Shown: positions 5,302-7,343 of the stretch, one piece after another
Position numbering within the stretch: position 1 is the first letter of the stretch
How the letters are laid out: every line of letters begins with the position of its first letter
NCBI GenBank assembly: GCA_030672485.1
Contig: DAOVGH010000073.1
Span: 1-7,343 of the forward strand
DNA: 7,343 bases
Source: Desulfobacterales bacterium
Lineage (GTDB): Bacteria > Desulfobacterota > DSM-4660 > Desulfatiglandales > B25-G16
Direction of reading: 5' to 3'
Program-made: the position numbers and the translations under genes
Notes under the pieces: model-generated
What the model was told of the DNA's origin: nothing
The model's database searches: none
The model's input: only the letters and a program-made list of their open reading frames with translations

Positions 5302-6063
5302 ATGAAAATCGCCATTAGCGGCAAAGGGGGTGTGGGCAAAACAACATTTGCTGCCTTCCTGATAAAATCCTTGCACATGAAAGGAAAATCGGTCCTGGCC
5401 ATTGATGCCGATCCTGACGCAAATCTCGCTCAGGCCCTGGGTGCAAAAAACGCCTCTGAGATAACGCCCCTCTCTGAAATGAAGTCCCTTATTGAGGAGC
5501 GGACCGAGACAAAGATCGGGGCTATGGGATCGTTATTCAAGATGAACCCTAAGGTAAGTGATTTACCGGAAAAACTCTCTGTGAATGTTGATGGTGTAAA
5601 GCTCATGGTCTTAGGAGGGGTAAAGTCAGCAGAAAGCGGCTGTATCTGTCCTCAAAGTATTCTTTTGAAGGTTCTTGTCACCCATTTAATCCTTGCTCGA
5701 GATGAGGTTGTGGTTTTGGATATGGAGGCCGGCCTGGAACATCTAGGCAGGGGAACAGCACGGGCTGTTGATAAGATGATCGTGGTAGTGGAGCCGGGAA
5801 CCAGGAGCATAGAAACTGCTCGCCAGATAAAAAGATTGTCTGATGGGTTGGGAATCAAAAATCTACTTGTTGTTGGAAACAAGATTAGGTCCGAAAAGGA
5901 TAAAGATTTTCTGCTCAAAAATATGAACAATTTTAACTCCCTCGGTTTCTTACCCTTTAATGAGCGCATTATCGAGGCAGATCTAGATGGCAGACCACCT
6001 TGGGAGAAGGACCCTGGGGGTCTGGAACTTGTTTCTCAAATGATGAAATATCATTTTAACTAA
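5302..6063 (+). CDS. cooC: CooC-type nickel-insertion ATPase for carbon monoxide dehydrogenase
   Basis: This is a MinD/ParA-like P-loop ATPase of 253 residues, the normal CooC length. The deviant Walker A motif GKGGVGKTT (7-15) has signature Lys8 and catalytic Lys13. DADPDANL (35-42) and DMEAGLEHLGRGT (140-152, Walker B Asp140) follow. The C-I-C motif (Cys114, Cys116) in SGCICPQSILL corresponds to the CxC through which CooC dimers bind nickel. CooC uses ATP hydrolysis to insert nickel into the carbon monoxide dehydrogenase active-site cluster; AcsF is the close relative serving acetyl-CoA synthase, and sequence alone does not separate them. It lies downstream of the DUF3786 gene and is probably cotranscribed with it. 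The CODH genes themselves are not in view. The stop lies 11 bp from the stop of the convergent histidine kinase. Confidence 0.88.
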   Translation: MKIAISGKGGVGKTTFAAFLIKSLHMKGKSVLAIDADPDANLAQALGAKNASEITPLSEMKSLIEERTETKIGAMGSLFKMNPKVSDLPEKLSVNVDGVKLMVLGGVKSAESGCICPQSILLKVLVTHLILARDEVVVLDMEAGLEHLGRGTARAVDKMIVVVEPGTRSIETARQIKRLSDGLGIKNLLVVGNKIRSEKDKDFLLKNMNNFNSLGFLPFNERIIEADLDGRPPWEKDPGGLELVSQMMKYHFN

Positions 6064-6074
6064 AAAAGTAGTCT

Positions 6075-7343
6075 TTATCCCAGTTTTGGAACTCTTGATA
6101 GGGTAAAGGTAAATCTCGATCCTTTCCCAACTTCACTCTCTACACTTACAGTTCCCCCATGGGCTTCAATGATATGCTTAACTATGGATAGACCCAGACC
6201 AGTTCCTCCCAATTCCCAGGATCTGGCTTTATCCACTCGATAGAATCTCTCGAATATGCGCGGAAGATCTTTCTTAGGAATCCCAATTCCCGTATCGGCC
6301 ACGGCAATCTCGATATAGTCATCCTTGTCAGTAGAAGTGATGTTTATTTCTCCCCTCTTAGGGGTATACTTTACCGCATTATCCAGGAGGTTTTTGAGCA
6401 CGGTTTCAATTCCCTCTTCATCGGCCAAAACCATAGGTAGATCAGAGGGAACATTAAATCTTATCTTCTGAAAGTTTTTGTTCGAGATCCCCATAAAGTT
6501 GGAACTCGCTCTACTTATTAATTCTTCCACCTTTATCGGCTGAAAATCCATCTTCCTCTTTCCAGTTTCAACCCTGGAAAGATCCAGAAGATCAGTAATC
6601 AACTGATTCAACCTATCAGTATGCCTTTCGATAATATCCAGAAAATTAAGTGCATTTTCTTGCTCATCGATTGCTCCTCTTTTCAAGGTTTCCACAAATC
6701 CCTTAATCGAGGTAAGGGGGGTCCTAAGTTCATGGGAGACATTGGCAACGAACTCCATTCTCACCTTTTCCAGTCTTCTAATCTCGGTAACATCGTGAAA
6801 AACGGCCACCGCCCCCAAGATATTTCCTTCCCTGCCCAGAATGGGTGCTGCCTGTACCATGAATGTCCTTTGATCCAGAGGGCCAATCTGAAATTCCATT
6901 GTTTTTTGCCTTTGGGATTTCAAAATTTCTTTGAAGAGGTTGTTGATTTCTGAATTTCTGATGGCCTCCCAGTGAAATTTGCCCAGGGTATCATCGGGAG
7001 CAAGTCCAAGCATTTTTTGGGCAGCCAGATTAATAAGGATTACATGTTCATCTCGATCAATGGCCATTACCCCCTCAATCATGGAGGAAAGGACCGCTTC
7101 TTTTTCACTCACTTCCTTGGCCAGGTCTCCCATTTGTTTTTCCAGCTCCTCACTCATCCGATTAAATGAACGGGCCAGGTCCCCCACCTCATCCCGGGAA
7201 TCCATCCTTATCCGTTGCGAGAGATCTCCTTGTGAGATCATCTCAGCTGCCTGAGCCATCTGACTTATGGGCCTGCTTACTCTTCTTGCCAAGGCAAATG
7301 ATATCCCAAGGGAGATTATGACCGCCAGCAAGCCACCCCAACC
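6075..7343 (-). CDS. Membrane sensor histidine kinase with HAMP and PAS domains, PhoR-like, N terminus cut by window edge
   Basis: The visible 422 residues begin in the last transmembrane helix ([19 protein letters not shown]). They continue through a HAMP linker (about 22-70), a PAS sensor domain (about 80-185), a HisKA dimerisation domain with the phospho-accepting histidine in SHELRTPLT (codon at 6734-6732), and an HATPase_c domain. The ATPase motifs are [10 protein letters not shown] (N box), DTGIGIP (G1), [10 protein letters not shown] (F box) and [12 protein letters not shown] (G2), all intact. It autophosphorylates and passes the phosphate to a response regulator, which in PhoR/PnpS-type systems usually lies directly upstream, here beyond the right edge. 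The frame is open to the window end, so an apparent TTG start at 7331 inside the membrane helix is not the true start. The stimulus is unknown; phosphate is only the family's best-known case. Confidence 0.92.
   Translation of the reverse strand, partial: GWGGLLAVIISLGISFALARRVSRPISQMAQAAEMISQGDLSQRIRMDSRDEVGDLARSFNRMSEELEKQMGDLAKEVSEKEAVLSSMIEGVMAIDRDEHVILINLAAQKMLGLAPDDTLGKFHWEAIRNSEINNLFKEILKSQRQKTMEFQIGPLDQRTFMVQAAPILGREGNILGAVAVFHDVTEIRRLEKVRMEFVANVSHELRTPLTSIKGFVETLKRGAIDEQENALNFLDIIERHTDRLNQLITDLLDLSRVETGKRKMDFQPIKVEELISRASSNFMGISNKNFQKIRFNVPSDLPMVLADEEGIETVLKNLLDNAVKYTPKRGEINITSTDKDDYIEIAVADTGIGIPKKDLPRIFERFYRVDKARSWELGGTGLGLSIVKHIIEAHGGTVSVESEVGKGSRFTFTLSRVPKLG

Noticed and set aside
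6621..7254. Plus-strand frames inside the histidine kinase gene
   Set aside because: They are antisense shadows of the PAS, HAMP and HisKA coding region with no domain signal of their own.
7329..7331. TTG as the start codon of the histidine kinase
   Set aside because: It lies within a transmembrane helix and the frame stays open to the window edge; the true start is outside.

Overview
The window looks like ordinary chromosome from an anaerobic bacterium, probably of the Desulfobacterota (former Deltaproteobacteria) type. Three observations point that way. There is a CooC-type nickel ATPase, which serves carbon monoxide dehydrogenase maturation. It sits next to a DUF3786 protein, a family mostly met in anaerobes using the acetyl-CoA pathway. 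There is also a cyclic-nucleotide-binding/PilZ-like fusion of a kind frequent in deltaproteobacteria. The lineage call is inference. No rRNA, tRNA, CRISPR array, transposase or phage gene was seen.

Layout. Positions 1-960 (minus) hold the first 320 residues of a class I/II PLP-dependent aminotransferase that runs off the left edge. It diverges from a Tat-exported calcineurin-like metallophosphoesterase (1236-2087, plus). The 275-bp gap between them carries two well-formed, back-to-back sigma-70-type promoters. A minus-strand pair follows: coaE (dephospho-CoA kinase, 2910-3542) and, overlapping its end by 10 bp, the cNMP/PilZ-like protein (2230-2919), which starts at TTG behind a strong ribosome binding site. 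Upstream of coaE lies a 182-bp non-coding element (3545-3726) with perfect 12-bp terminal inverted repeats and an internal GC-rich hairpin. It separates coaE from an Smr-domain protein (3772-4482, minus).

An AT-rich divergent spacer (4483-4615) then leads to the plus-strand pair DUF3786 protein (4616-5236) and CooC-like ATPase (5302-6063), with a 65-bp gap made of short degenerate repeats. The right end is a PhoR-like membrane sensor histidine kinase (minus, 6075-7343), cut at its N terminus by the window edge and meeting the CooC gene tail to tail 11 bp apart.

How the genes fit together. CooC and DUF3786 probably belong to CO dehydrogenase/acetyl-CoA metabolism, although no CODH or ACS structural gene is visible. 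CoaE makes the last step of coenzyme A synthesis and is translationally linked to a possible second-messenger sensor. The aminotransferase, phosphoesterase, Smr protein and histidine kinase look like unrelated neighbours. I found no clearly new multi-gene system. The items most worth a second look are the inverted-repeat element at the coaE start, the DUF3786-CooC pairing, and the altered ligand motif in the cNMP/PilZ-like fusion.
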